Origin: Anaerolineae bacterium
GTDB lineage: Bacteria > Chloroflexota > Anaerolineae > Aggregatilineales > Aggregatilineaceae
Assembly (NCBI GenBank): GCA_018432315.1
Contig: JAHDLB010000006.1
Coordinates: forward strand, 1-64,000
DNA: 64,000 bases
Direction: 5' to 3'
Shown here piece by piece: positions 25,548 to 34,677 of the stretch; the first letter of the stretch is position 1; the number at the start of each line of letters is the position of its first letter. The position numbers and the translations under genes were made by a program. The notes under the pieces were generated by a model. It saw only the letters and a list, made by a program, of their open reading frames with translations, made no database searches and was not told the origin of the DNA.

Positions 25548-26708
25548 ATGACTGTTCGCAGAATGATTCCGGTTTTTATTGTTATGCTGAGTGTGCTGGC
25601 GGTCGAGAGTATATCCATCACAGCAGTCCAGGCGTTCCCTGGCGACAAGCGGGACGAAACGTGCGCCGAGTTGATCGCCGCGGCGGAAGCGGCGGCTGCC
25701 CAGGGCGAAACCGTTGACATCCCCGACGATTGCATCCCCGATCCGGGCCTGTCCGCCATCGAGATGCGCGCCGCCGAGGCCGAGATGATCGCCCACCCCA
25801 CCCCCGATGTGCTGCAGGTCCCGTACCAGGAAGACGTCGTGTGGACCCGCGCCTATCGCCGCATGATCGGACACGTGGTCATCTACGATGCACCGCACGG
25901 CAACCCGATCGGCGAGTTGGACGCCGGTTACAACTATGTGACCATCATCAGCGTTGAGGACGGGTTTGTCCAGATCAATTACGGCCAGTGGGTCGCCGAA
26001 GACCACATCACCTGGGCGGATGTCTCCGAGTTTTCGGGCGTGGAAATCACCACGCAGCCCAAACGTCCGTTTGCCTGGATGCTGGCCGAGGCGCATCCCA
26101 GCCGCTACCCTGGCGGGCCCCAGGACAAATCTCTGCCGAAAATTGAACGCTACACGATGCTCAACATCTACGGCATCGAATACGTCGACGGCTGGGAATG
26201 GTATCTTGTCGGTCCCGACCAGTGGATACAGCAGATCCGTGTCGCAAAAGTGAAGCCCATTCTGCGCCCTGAAGGCGTCGGTAAACACGACCGGTGGATT
26301 GCCGTGGACCTGTACGAGCAGACCGCCGTGGCCTACGAAGGTGACCGGATGGTGTTCGCCTCACTGATTTCGTCCGGCCTGCCGCGGTGGGGAACGCGCG
26401 AAGGGCTGTTCCAGATCTACGATCGGTTCGAGGCCACCCGCATGAGCGGCGCCGCCGGCCAGCCGGACTTCTACTTCATCGAAGAAGTTCCCTATGTGCT
26501 GTACTTCGACGGCGACATCGCCCTGCACGGCACCTACTGGCACGATCGCTTCGGCTATCGCCAGAGCCACGGCTGCGTGAATCTATCCATCATGGATGCG
26601 TGGTGGTTCTTCGAGTGGACGAGAGAAGAACCCTACCAGGACGCCTGGGTCTACGTGTATAGCAGCGGCACCTACCGCTCCGACCTGCCTGCCTGGGCGC
26701 GCCGCTAG
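25548..26708 (+). CDS. Secreted L,D-transpeptidase (YkuD domain)
   Basis: A 386-residue exported enzyme. The catalytic YkuD/ErfK domain makes 3-3 peptidoglycan cross-links or attaches proteins to the wall. The N-terminus is a signal peptide (MIPVFIVMLSVLAV..., likely cleaved near AVQA-FPG). The middle part (about 95-250) looks like SH3-type repeats (VVIYDAPHGNPIGELDAGYNYV, then VEDGFVQINYGQWVAEDHI). The C-terminal catalytic motif is HGTYWHD ... SHGCVNLS (about 335-355), with the nucleophilic Cys in SHGC. The start ATG 25548 is downstream of the predicted promoter and has GAGGGA ten bases before it. A strong terminator follows the gene. Catalytic residues are intact. Confidence 0.94.
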   Translation: MTVRRMIPVFIVMLSVLAVESISITAVQAFPGDKRDETCAELIAAAEAAAAQGETVDIPDDCIPDPGLSAIEMRAAEAEMIAHPTPDVLQVPYQEDVVWTRAYRRMIGHVVIYDAPHGNPIGELDAGYNYVTIISVEDGFVQINYGQWVAEDHITWADVSEFSGVEITTQPKRPFAWMLAEAHPSRYPGGPQDKSLPKIERYTMLNIYGIEYVDGWEWYLVGPDQWIQQIRVAKVKPILRPEGVGKHDRWIAVDLYEQTAVAYEGDRMVFASLISSGLPRWGTREGLFQIYDRFEATRMSGAAGQPDFYFIEEVPYVLYFDGDIALHGTYWHDRFGYRQSHGCVNLSIMDAWWFFEWTREEPYQDAWVYVYSSGTYRSDLPAWARR

Positions 26709-26734
26709 ATCGCCCACCGTCCCTGTTCAAGTCA

Positions 26735-26763
26735 GCGGAGCCGTTCGTGGCTCCGCTTTTCAT
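26735..26763 (+). terminator. Rho-independent terminator after the L,D-transpeptidase gene
   Basis: A perfect 9-bp stem (AGCGGAGCC/GGCTCCGCT, 735-743 with 750-758) with a 6-base loop is followed by TTTTC. It lies 26 bases after the stop codon. Confidence 0.8.
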
Positions 26764-26829
26764 TTACGGGCAAAAACACTATCATGAAGGCGAATCGAGT
26801 TCACCCGACAGCGAAACGATGAGCCGCTG

Positions 26830-27396
26830 ATGGATCGCTACAGCCGCAGCATAGTTCTCAGCCTGTTTGTGGTCGCCTTGTTGATTGTCGCGCTGTTGGT
26901 AGCTGCGGTGACCATCACCTTCCCGGTCGGCCTGAACGGGCAGGTCACCCATGTCGAGGGTGAGGTCAAGCTGGGCGCGCCCGGCCAGACGCCAGCCGCG
27001 TTGGGTGATGCCGGTTCGATTCCGCAGACGCTGCGCCCCGGCGAGCGTCTGCGCGTCGAGCCGGGCGGGGCAGCAACGGTGATGTTCTTCAACGACGGGA
27101 CAGCCACCCTGAGCGGCCCCGCCGAGCTGCTGCTGCGCGAATCATCGCGGCGAGGGACCGCCCTCGAACACACGCGGATCCGCCACCATGATGGAGTGGA
27201 GTACGCACTCACCATCGCGCAGCATACCGGGACGATCGAGTACCGTTTCGACCGGGCCGATCCGGTGTTCGACCGGGTAACGATCCGCGTTCAGCTACCG
27301 GGCGAAGTGTACATCCCCACCGCGCCATGCTGGCGGATCGAGATCGACGCCGCCGGGCAGGCCGACGCGCGCACCATCCCCTGTCCCTCATTCTGA
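26830..27396 (+). CDS. Membrane-anchored FecR-like protein
   Basis: A 188-residue protein with one N-terminal membrane helix (about 9-31). An outside beta-rich domain follows: VEGEVKLG, LRPGERLRVEPGGAATVMFFNDGTATL, then SGPAELLL. This pattern matches the FecR-type beta-roll (PF04773-like) found in many envelope proteins. There is no partner sigma factor next to it, so a role in signal transfer cannot be claimed. Two cysteines close to the C-terminus (APCWRIEID, then IPCPSF) could form a disulphide. Its end overlaps the end of the opposite-strand Clp-N/kinase gene by nine bases. Function unknown. Confidence 0.75.
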   Translation: MDRYSRSIVLSLFVVALLIVALLVAAVTITFPVGLNGQVTHVEGEVKLGAPGQTPAALGDAGSIPQTLRPGERLRVEPGGAATVMFFNDGTATLSGPAELLLRESSRRGTALEHTRIRHHDGVEYALTIAQHTGTIEYRFDRADPVFDRVTIRVQLPGEVYIPTAPCWRIEIDAAGQADARTIPCPSF

Positions 27397-29334
27397 CGAG
27401 CTGTAGTAATCCCGGCGCAGCTCGGTTTCATCGAGCTCGGACGTCGTGCCGGGCGAGCCGCTCCCATCGCCCCGGCGCTGGGCCCCGCCGCGCAAATGAT
27501 CCATGCACAGTGCCGCCACCAGAAAAGCCAGCCGGCGGCCATCGACGCTTTCCGCCCGCCAGTCGATCGCGCGCAGCGCGACGAACGCCAGCGCCAGGTA
27601 ATACTCACTCCACCGCCCCGGCTCGCCCAGGCACTCCGCCGCGATCTCGCGCATATCGGCCACGACGCTCAGCGCCTCCGCTGCGGGATGTGCCACGTGG
27701 CGCACGTCGTCCTCGCCGCGGTTGATCGCGGCCACCAGCTCGAGCACCTCCCAAGCGCCCTCCCATCCGGTCGGGGCGCGCGGCGCGACCATCTCGACCA
27801 GCAGGCTAATTTCCAGCAGTGCCCAGTCGAACAGCGTGTGACCGTCCCGCGTCCACGCGAAATCGATCAGCCACGCGTCTCCCCGCGGGCCGACCAGGAT
27901 GTTGCCCAGATGGAGATCGCCATGAATCGTGGAGAGGTGACCCCGCAGCGGCTTTTCCAGCAGCAGGTCGATCTGCGGCAGCGGATTCGGCAGGTCGCCC
28001 AACGTCGCGCCCAGCGAAGGGATCGAGCCGGCGCGCAGGTCGAAATACGGTTCCAACCGCTGGACCGCCCGCAGCAGCAGGTCCTCGCGTGTCATGACCA
28101 CCCGCCCCAGGATCTGGTCGACCACTTCGCCGCGATAATGCGCCGCATCAGACAGGTCGAGTCCACGCACCTCGACCTTGCTCGAGCGGTGCATGGCCTC
28201 GGGTTGGACTCCCGCGGCGAGATGCAGCACATCGCCCGCCGGGTTCGCCTTCTGAACTGCGAATCCTTGCAGCGAAACGATCTCCCCCGCCATGATCTGC
28301 CGGGACCGGCTCCACAAGCCAAACGGTTTGAGGACGCGCGCCGGGCTGCGGCTCTCCGACGCCCGCACAGCCTCGACGACGATAGCCGGCGGCAGCACGT
28401 GCTCGTATTCGCGCCACGCTGCAAAGCGGTACGGGGTGCGTTGCAGCCACCACACCGGCCCGAAGGACTCGAACATCACCCGGATCAGATCACTCACGCG
28501 CTGCGGGTCGTCGCCGGTCGCCATCTCGCGGAGGCTCACCGGGTCGGTATCCTCGACGCGCCCCACGAACGTGTATTTCAGCCCGCCGATAGCAAGGTCA
28601 TCCGGCACGACAGGCGAATCCACCAGGCGAGCAGTGGCCGCCGGCAGGGTCCCCTTCACGTAGAGATCGTATCGCCGCCGTTCGTAGAGGACAGTGTTCC
28701 TATCATCCAGTTTGACGACAACCGGCGCGTCCTTGAGCCCATCGACACGCGTTGGCCGGACCAGCAGCACCCGCGCCCCGCTGTGCCCGCCCGCCAGCTC
28801 ACGCACGATGTGCACGTGGCTGTATTCGCGGAACATCGTCTGCAGAACTTTGATCGCATCGCCGTCCAACTGCGCCGCGCCATCAATCGGAATGTCGGGC
28901 GTCTGGGGATGCAAAGGCGCGTCCCAGTCCGACACGGTCTCAATCAAGGCGTTGATGTCCGCGCCCATCTCGCGCAAAATGCGCGTGACCACGTTGTCGT
29001 TTTCGGAGAGGATGGCTACCAGCAGCTCCCGCTCCGATGGCGTGCGCCCATCCGCCAGACGACTGGCGAGGTCCATAACCCGCAACATGCGCGGAGTCTC
29101 TGGGAAGCCTGCCCAATAGCGCCGGTCCTCGTACCGTCCCACGCTTTCGCGAATGCTGTAGCGCACGAAACGAGGCGACAGCGAGTGATGCTCCAGAACG
29201 GCGCTGGCAAGCCCGGCCTTCAGTTGGGTGAGCGCGATGAAGAGATGCTCGACGCCGACGAAATAATGGCACAGATGGGCCGATTCCTGGCGCGCGAGGG
29301 TGAGAATGTCCTGCAAACGCACGTTGTTGTCCAC
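27388..29334 (-). CDS. Clp-N domain fused to aminoglycoside-phosphotransferase-like kinase
   Basis: A 648-residue two-part protein. The first part (about 1-135) is a double Clp N-terminal repeat: ILTLARQESAHLCHYFVGVEHLFIAL..., then RTPSERELLVAILSENDNVVTRIL. In ClpC/ClpA this domain binds adaptors and substrates. The second part (about 165-600) is a protein-kinase-like APH fold, with a Lys in VVVKLD (K208), Brenner motif HGDLHLGN (471-478) and metal-binding IDFAW (490-494). There is no AAA+ ATPase. APH-like domains of this sort also occur in bacterial conflict systems (ternary-complex-associated domains); membership here is inference. It starts with GTG and lies 73 bases after the GAF kinase gene in the same direction. 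The substrate is unknown. Confidence 0.85.
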   Translation of the reverse strand: MDNNVRLQDILTLARQESAHLCHYFVGVEHLFIALTQLKAGLASAVLEHHSLSPRFVRYSIRESVGRYEDRRYWAGFPETPRMLRVMDLASRLADGRTPSERELLVAILSENDNVVTRILREMGADINALIETVSDWDAPLHPQTPDIPIDGAAQLDGDAIKVLQTMFREYSHVHIVRELAGGHSGARVLLVRPTRVDGLKDAPVVVKLDDRNTVLYERRRYDLYVKGTLPAATARLVDSPVVPDDLAIGGLKYTFVGRVEDTDPVSLREMATGDDPQRVSDLIRVMFESFGPVWWLQRTPYRFAAWREYEHVLPPAIVVEAVRASESRSPARVLKPFGLWSRSRQIMAGEIVSLQGFAVQKANPAGDVLHLAAGVQPEAMHRSSKVEVRGLDLSDAAHYRGEVVDQILGRVVMTREDLLLRAVQRLEPYFDLRAGSIPSLGATLGDLPNPLPQIDLLLEKPLRGHLSTIHGDLHLGNILVGPRGDAWLIDFAWTRDGHTLFDWALLEISLLVEMVAPRAPTGWEGAWEVLELVAAINRGEDDVRHVAHPAAEALSVVADMREIAAECLGEPGRWSEYYLALAFVALRAIDWRAESVDGRRLAFLVAALCMDHLRGGAQRRGDGSGSPGTTSELDETELRRDYYSSSE

Positions 29335-29407
29335 AGCGATACCCCTGCCTCAGTGGCCCAATAAAGGCCGGCATGGCAGCCCGTCTGTCACCTGCCAGGG
29401 GCCGGCG

Positions 29408-32197
29408 TCACAGATGCGTGTCGGTCGAAGGAACCGGCAGCCAGAAACCGAACGTACTGCCTTCGCCGGGCGTGCTCTCGAACCAGACCTGTCCACCATG
29501 CCGCTCGATCACGGTCTTGACCAGCGAAAGGCCCAGCCCCGTGCCGGAGATGTGTTCGGTTTCCGGCTCGCGCGCCCGGTAGAAACGCTCGAAAATGCGC
29601 GCCTGCCGCTGCGGAGAGATCCCATAACCGCTATCGGAAACGCGAAAATCGAAACGATCCGTGTGCAGTTCCAGGCAAACCGCGATCGTGCCGCCTTCAG
29701 GCGTGTATTTGATCGCGTTATCGACCAGGTTCGATATAGCCTGGCGGAGTTGCATCTGGTTGCCGAACACGGGCCCCGTGTCCATTGGGCAGTCCAGCTC
29801 AAGAGATTGGTCTTTGAGTGCCGCCGCCGCGCGTGCGCCGTCCACAACTTCGGAAACGAGCCCACACAGGTCGAACGACTGCCAGTCGCCCTCGCGCTGG
29901 CTCTCGATGCGCTCCAGCGTCAGCAGGTCATCGATTAGAGTTTTCATCATGTTGGCGCTCTGCCGGATATGATCGAGATATTCCTCCTGGGCGGGTGTTG
30001 CGCCCTCTTTTCGGAATGTGAGCGCTACCAGTTCCAGGTACCCCATCAAATTGTTGAGTGGGTTCCGCAGATCATGCGAGGCCATTCGGATCATCTCGGA
30101 CTTGATGGTTTCCAGCTCGCGCACGTCGCCGAACAACCACGCCTGCCGGATGGCAACCGACGCCTGTGTCGCGAGGATCTCGGCCTTGAAAACCTCGCCG
30201 GACGAAAACTGCCGGTCATGTCGTCCCTCGTAGAGCACGGCCAGGCCGATCAGTTCTTCCTGTGCGATCAGCGGCACGACGATAGCCCCGTAGATTTTCG
30301 CGGCGGCCAGGTGCGCCCAATCGTCACTGTCGGGATCCAGGCTCGCGCGCCGCAAGATTAACGGGCGGCGCTCGTCGGCAGCTTTGCGAAACGCGGGATA
30401 GTCCAACAGGTCCAGGATCCAGCCAGTGCCGGGCAAAATCTCCGCCGCATCCTTGACCGTTGCCACCTTGTAGCTCACCATAACCTGCGCCTGTCGGGAT
30501 TCCGGCTTGATGCCCAGGATCAGCGCGCTCGAGCACTCAAGCGCGAGCGCCATCGACTGGGCGATCCGGCGCAGCACCTCGTCGTGATCCAGCGTCGAGG
30601 TGATTGTCCGGCTGGCCGAGTACAACATCGCCATGTCATCGGCCAGTTGCTCGGATTGCCTGAGCAGTCGCGCGTTGTCCAGCGCGACTGTCGCGCGCCG
30701 CGCGAGCCGCTCCAGGAAACTGGCGTGATGGGCGCTGAAAGCGTCGCTGGTCGCCGAAGCCAGCGTCAAGACACCCAGAATCTCGCCGCGCATCGCCAGC
30801 GGGACAGAAAGCTGCGCGCGCGTCTGCGAAGGGCTAAACGGGGCGGCATCGCGCTCGTCGTCGATCTGGTTCATGATGACCGTTTTCCCGGTGTGGGCCA
30901 CCTCCCCCATGATGCTCTTGTCCAGGGGCCACGGGTTTTGTTCAGTGAATCCCATGATTTCCGGATCCACGTAGCCGAGCGCCACAAAAGGCACCAGCCC
31001 TAGCTGGTCTTCAGTCATCAGGGCCACAATGCCCGAGTCCGCACCGGTGCGCCGCAGCGCCCAGTCGATCGTGAGCTTGATCACGCGATCGACGTCCAGG
31101 TTGGAGCTCAACTCCCGGTCGGCCCGGTGAATCATGGAAAGCTCATCGACCTGTTCGGCCAATGCTTCCGCCGACCGGGACGCTTCTGAGAGCAGGCGCG
31201 CATGCTCGACCGTGTAAGCCAGCAGGCTCGCCAGAATGTTCAACGCGCGCAGGCGCTCATCGCCAGGACGCAAGCCATCCACCGGGGCGCCAACGACCAG
31301 CACGCCGATCGGATCGCGCTGCCGGACGCGCAGCGGGGCAAACAGGCGGTCGCCCTCTTGCCACTGAGGGCTGGCCGCATCCCGCACGGGGACGAAAGTC
31401 AACCCGCCCGCCTGGTTTCGCTCGAAGTCCTCCTGCAAGCACTGCTCCAGGACAGCTTCCAGGCCGGCGAGTTCCTCCGTACTGCTGGCCCTTCCCGCCG
31501 GAATCTCCACGCGCAAGGCGCCCGCCTCGTCCCGCAGGGCAACCACCACCTGCTCCCAGCCGAGCACCTCAATGGCCCGCGCGATTTCCTGCATATGCGC
31601 CCGCGTGTCTGCGCTGTCCTGCAGAGCGCGAATCGCCGCCTGCACGACCAGCGACTGCTCGCGTTCCTTCGAGAGCTTCCGGTCGCTGTCAGCCCATGCG
31701 CGCTGCCAGCGCTCGCCGTTCATCAACGCCGCCGCGTACCGCGCGGCCATCTGAACCATTCGCCATGCATCTTGTCTGGGGAACAGCGCCGGCGCTGCAT
31801 CCGCGATAGCCAACACGCCCAGCAGATCCTGCTCCCACAGAACGGGGATCGCCGCGCCGCTCTGCAGGCCCGCCGCCCGCCACGCACCATCGTCAGCGCT
31901 CCAGGCCGCCTCACTGACGATCACACGCTCAAGGCGGCTCGCTGCCTGCCCGGCAAACCCACCACCACGGGCAATACTCTCTGGCACCTGGAGAGCGATA
32001 TCGGACTCTTCCGCGACCAGACACAACAGCGTCCGCTCAGCATCCCAGCGCCAAAAGGCAACCGCCGAAAGTCCCAGCAGCGCCCGCAGATCGCCCGCCA
32101 GCACGCGCAGCGCCGGTTCGAGATCCGGCAGGGGCTCGCTGCCCGGCACTGCGGGATTCACCACTCCCTCCCGAACGCGTTCCCCGCCCTCTGGCAT
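29408..32197 (-). CDS. Soluble multi-GAF sensor histidine kinase
   Basis: A 929-residue hybrid-free histidine kinase with no membrane helix. It contains probably three or four GAF-type sensory domains (about 25-170, 190-340, 360-515 and 530-680), a HisKA dimerisation helix with the phospho-acceptor in ASHDLRNPLNN, and a HATPase_c domain: N-box NLVDNAIKYTPEGG, G1 DSGYGI, F-box IFERFYR and G2 GTGLGLSLV. The start ATG has GAGGAAC before it. No response regulator is adjacent, so its partner is elsewhere. It lies 16 bases after yjbQ and may be in one transcript with the glycosyltransferase and FAD dehydrogenase upstream. Ligands of the GAF domains cannot be read from the sequence. Confidence 0.93.
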   Translation of the reverse strand: MPEGGERVREGVVNPAVPGSEPLPDLEPALRVLAGDLRALLGLSAVAFWRWDAERTLLCLVAEESDIALQVPESIARGGGFAGQAASRLERVIVSEAAWSADDGAWRAAGLQSGAAIPVLWEQDLLGVLAIADAAPALFPRQDAWRMVQMAARYAAALMNGERWQRAWADSDRKLSKEREQSLVVQAAIRALQDSADTRAHMQEIARAIEVLGWEQVVVALRDEAGALRVEIPAGRASSTEELAGLEAVLEQCLQEDFERNQAGGLTFVPVRDAASPQWQEGDRLFAPLRVRQRDPIGVLVVGAPVDGLRPGDERLRALNILASLLAYTVEHARLLSEASRSAEALAEQVDELSMIHRADRELSSNLDVDRVIKLTIDWALRRTGADSGIVALMTEDQLGLVPFVALGYVDPEIMGFTEQNPWPLDKSIMGEVAHTGKTVIMNQIDDERDAAPFSPSQTRAQLSVPLAMRGEILGVLTLASATSDAFSAHHASFLERLARRATVALDNARLLRQSEQLADDMAMLYSASRTITSTLDHDEVLRRIAQSMALALECSSALILGIKPESRQAQVMVSYKVATVKDAAEILPGTGWILDLLDYPAFRKAADERRPLILRRASLDPDSDDWAHLAAAKIYGAIVVPLIAQEELIGLAVLYEGRHDRQFSSGEVFKAEILATQASVAIRQAWLFGDVRELETIKSEMIRMASHDLRNPLNNLMGYLELVALTFRKEGATPAQEEYLDHIRQSANMMKTLIDDLLTLERIESQREGDWQSFDLCGLVSEVVDGARAAAALKDQSLELDCPMDTGPVFGNQMQLRQAISNLVDNAIKYTPEGGTIAVCLELHTDRFDFRVSDSGYGISPQRQARIFERFYRAREPETEHISGTGLGLSLVKTVIERHGGQVWFESTPGEGSTFGFWLPVPSTDTHL

Positions 32198-32213
32198 GTT
32201 GTTCCTCGCATCC

Positions 32214-32630
32214 CTACTCCCCCATGATTTGTAGGACTATACTACGCTGGCGAGGTCGATTGTCAAAATCGACGAAAATGATCTCTTGCCACGTACCGAG
32301 GATGAGCTTTCCATCCACGAATGGCACGGTCAGCGACGGGCCCAACAGGGCCGCCCGAACGTGACTGTGTCCGTTCCCGTCGCCCGCCAGCGCGTTGTGC
32401 GCGTACGCCCGGTCAGGGGCGGCGATCTCATCGAACAGCCGCCTGAAATCGCGGACCGCGCCCTCCTCGAACTCGATCGTCGTGACGCCGCCCGTTGCGC
32501 CGGGGCAGAACACCGTCACGATGCCGCTGTTGATGCCGCTTTGCCTCACTTCGTCCGCCACGCTGCGCGTGATATTAAGTATATGCGCATTCCCTTGGGT
32601 CTGAAGCTCAACACGTGCTGTTGTGATCAT
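32214..32630 (-). CDS. yjbQ: YjbQ/UPF0047 family protein
   Basis: A 138-residue protein of the UPF0047 family, whose members are about this length. E. coli YjbQ has been reported to have a weak thiamine-phosphate-synthase-type activity; the physiological role is unclear. Family motifs: SGIVTVFCPGATGGVTTIEFE, the Asn/His-rich YAHN...GDGNGHSH segment that may bind metal, and GTWQEIIFVDFD near the end. I chose ATG 32630, one base after the stop of the upstream glycosyltransferase gene (TAG-G-ATG), rather than the in-frame codon at 32657 that lies inside that gene. The tight coupling supports one operon. Confidence 0.92.
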   Translation of the reverse strand: MITTARVELQTQGNAHILNITRSVADEVRQSGINSGIVTVFCPGATGGVTTIEFEEGAVRDFRRLFDEIAAPDRAYAHNALAGDGNGHSHVRAALLGPSLTVPFVDGKLILGTWQEIIFVDFDNRPRQRSIVLQIMGE

Positions 32631-32631
32631 C

Positions 32632-34662
32632 CTATTCTTCGCCCCTTTCGTGGCCAAGCGTCACGAAATACACGTAAACCAGCGCGGTGCCCGTGCGCCG
32701 GTTGTCATACCTGCGCATCTCACCTCCCGGCAGCGCGGTCACCAGATCCTCGCCGATCTCCTCGAAACGATCCGGCGCGATCACGAACGCCTGCGCCCCA
32801 CTCGCCGGCTCAATCACCTCGCGCCACCGGGCTATCTCGCCGGGGAACTCCTGTCCCGCGTTTTCCGGGGAGAGATAGTCCAGCAAATCAGTTCCCCGCA
32901 GGTCCAGATAGAGCGACGAGAAGGTCCATACCTGGTAGCGCCCTTCGAACGTGTCGAGGATATCCGCAACCTCGTTCAGTTGGACGGTCGTCTCGCCATA
33001 GACGAGCTTTCGCGGGAGGTTGTCGAACACGTACGCCCCCAGTTCGGCAGTCACCAGGGCCAGCGCCAGCCCGACCGTCACCCAGCGCCACGTCAACCGG
33101 CCAGCCGCCCCCGGAACGTGCGCCAGCGCCGCGCGGATCGCCCCACCAATCGACACGAGCCCCATCCCCACCAGAAGGGCCAACGCGGGCGTCGCGCTCA
33201 CGTAGCGGGGATAATGCGGCGGATCGATGAGTAGCGCCCCGCCCATCAGCCCCGTGCCCAGCACCCACAAGGCCAGGATGGTGAACCGTGGATCGCGCCA
33301 CCGACGGACGGCGAGCGCCAGCCCGGCAATAAACGGCACACCGCCGAACCACCCCAGCACGGGATTATACTTCCCGTACACGTCGCTTTCATCTAGCACC
33401 TGGACAAACGCCATCAGTCCGCGCCGGATTTGGTTGCCCCAGAATTCGACCACTCGACCGTGCTGGCGGGCCGTCTTCGCGGCGCCCGTCTCCCACACGC
33501 TGACCTGTGCCAGCCGGGGGCTGATGGGGCGCTCTTTGTCCATGTACACGCTGTACAGATTCGGGAAAACGACCGCGCCCGCGACGATGGCCGTGATGGC
33601 GAGCACCCCGGTGCGCGCCCGCATCCGGCGCCAGTCGCGCAGGCAAGCCATGCCCACGTAAGCGACGACTAGCAGCGGAACGAGTTTCGCCGCGAAATAG
33701 AAATACTGCGACAGCCCCAATGCCAGACCGGCCAGGGCTGCTTCCATGGCGTCGTTGTCGCGCAGGGCGCGCGCGAGAAAGGCGAACGCGAGCGCCGCAA
33801 ACAACGGGTCGCCCACCATGTTCATCCCGGTGCGGCTAAACTGGACGTGAAAGGGAAACCCCACCAGGAAGATCGCCGCGACCAATCCCACCCGGTGATC
33901 GATCATCCGGCGCCCCATGAGATAGATCGCGGGAACGGTCAGCGCGCCCAGCAGCGCCGACACGATGCGCGAAGCGGCTACCGTCTGCCCCAGCACGTCG
34001 ATTGCCGCCACCACCATCGTGTGATACAGCAAGGGATGGTGCCACACGCCGTATTTGAACGGGTTGGTCACCCAATGCAGCGCGTCTTTCAGGTTGACGG
34101 ACTGGATGGCGAATGCGGCGTCATCACCGGCCATGATGTACGGCTGCGTTTCGAGCCAGGCCACGCGCACGACCAGGCCCAGCACGAACAGGCCGCCGAC
34201 CGCCAGCCATGTGGACGTTTCCTCGCGCACGTTGTGCCCGATTGCCTGGCGCCACCGCCGGGCCGCTTCGGTCGGGACGAGGCCGTATACCGTCAGCCAG
34301 AGCGCGCAGCCCCACAGCAGCAGCAGGTCCCACACCGTATTGGCCTCGGCCAGCGCGCGCCACCCGGTATAGACGACCAGCGCCAGCCCGGCCCCGGCAA
34401 ACGGCAGTTTCCACGTCAACCGGGGACCGGCTTCGGCATCCTCGTCGAACCGTGGCCGGCGCTCCGCCTCGAACTCGTCCTGCCGGGTGGCCGCGATTAC
34501 GAGGATGATCCCCGGCACGGCAGCCCACACACCGGGCGCGGCGCTTTCCTGGTGTTCAAACCACAGCCATTGACCCAGGGCGATGAGCGCCACACCGGAC
34601 AGCATCATCCAGGTTCTCGTGTGAGGCAGTTGCTGGCGCATCTGCGCCCTCCAACTCGTCAT
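32632..34662 (-). CDS. Multi-pass GT-C glycosyltransferase (family 39/ArnT-like)
   Basis: A 676-residue membrane protein with about twelve hydrophobic helices. The first outside loop has the acidic pair in MAGDDAAFA (about 200), where ArnT/PMT-type GT-C enzymes carry their catalytic Asp/Glu. It is followed by HHPLLYH and a helix-rich core. The C-terminal third is a periplasmic domain with a FSSLYLDLRGTDLLDYLSP segment. Such enzymes move a sugar from a polyprenyl-phosphate donor to a lipid, protein or glycan. The start is ATG 34662, 15 bases after the FAD dehydrogenase stop. The stop lies one base before yjbQ. The acceptor is not identifiable. Confidence 0.88.
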   Translation of the reverse strand: MTSWRAQMRQQLPHTRTWMMLSGVALIALGQWLWFEHQESAAPGVWAAVPGIILVIAATRQDEFEAERRPRFDEDAEAGPRLTWKLPFAGAGLALVVYTGWRALAEANTVWDLLLLWGCALWLTVYGLVPTEAARRWRQAIGHNVREETSTWLAVGGLFVLGLVVRVAWLETQPYIMAGDDAAFAIQSVNLKDALHWVTNPFKYGVWHHPLLYHTMVVAAIDVLGQTVAASRIVSALLGALTVPAIYLMGRRMIDHRVGLVAAIFLVGFPFHVQFSRTGMNMVGDPLFAALAFAFLARALRDNDAMEAALAGLALGLSQYFYFAAKLVPLLVVAYVGMACLRDWRRMRARTGVLAITAIVAGAVVFPNLYSVYMDKERPISPRLAQVSVWETGAAKTARQHGRVVEFWGNQIRRGLMAFVQVLDESDVYGKYNPVLGWFGGVPFIAGLALAVRRWRDPRFTILALWVLGTGLMGGALLIDPPHYPRYVSATPALALLVGMGLVSIGGAIRAALAHVPGAAGRLTWRWVTVGLALALVTAELGAYVFDNLPRKLVYGETTVQLNEVADILDTFEGRYQVWTFSSLYLDLRGTDLLDYLSPENAGQEFPGEIARWREVIEPASGAQAFVIAPDRFEEIGEDLVTALPGGEMRRYDNRRTGTALVYVYFVTLGHERGEE

Positions 34663-34677
34663 AGCCTCGCAGCCGCG

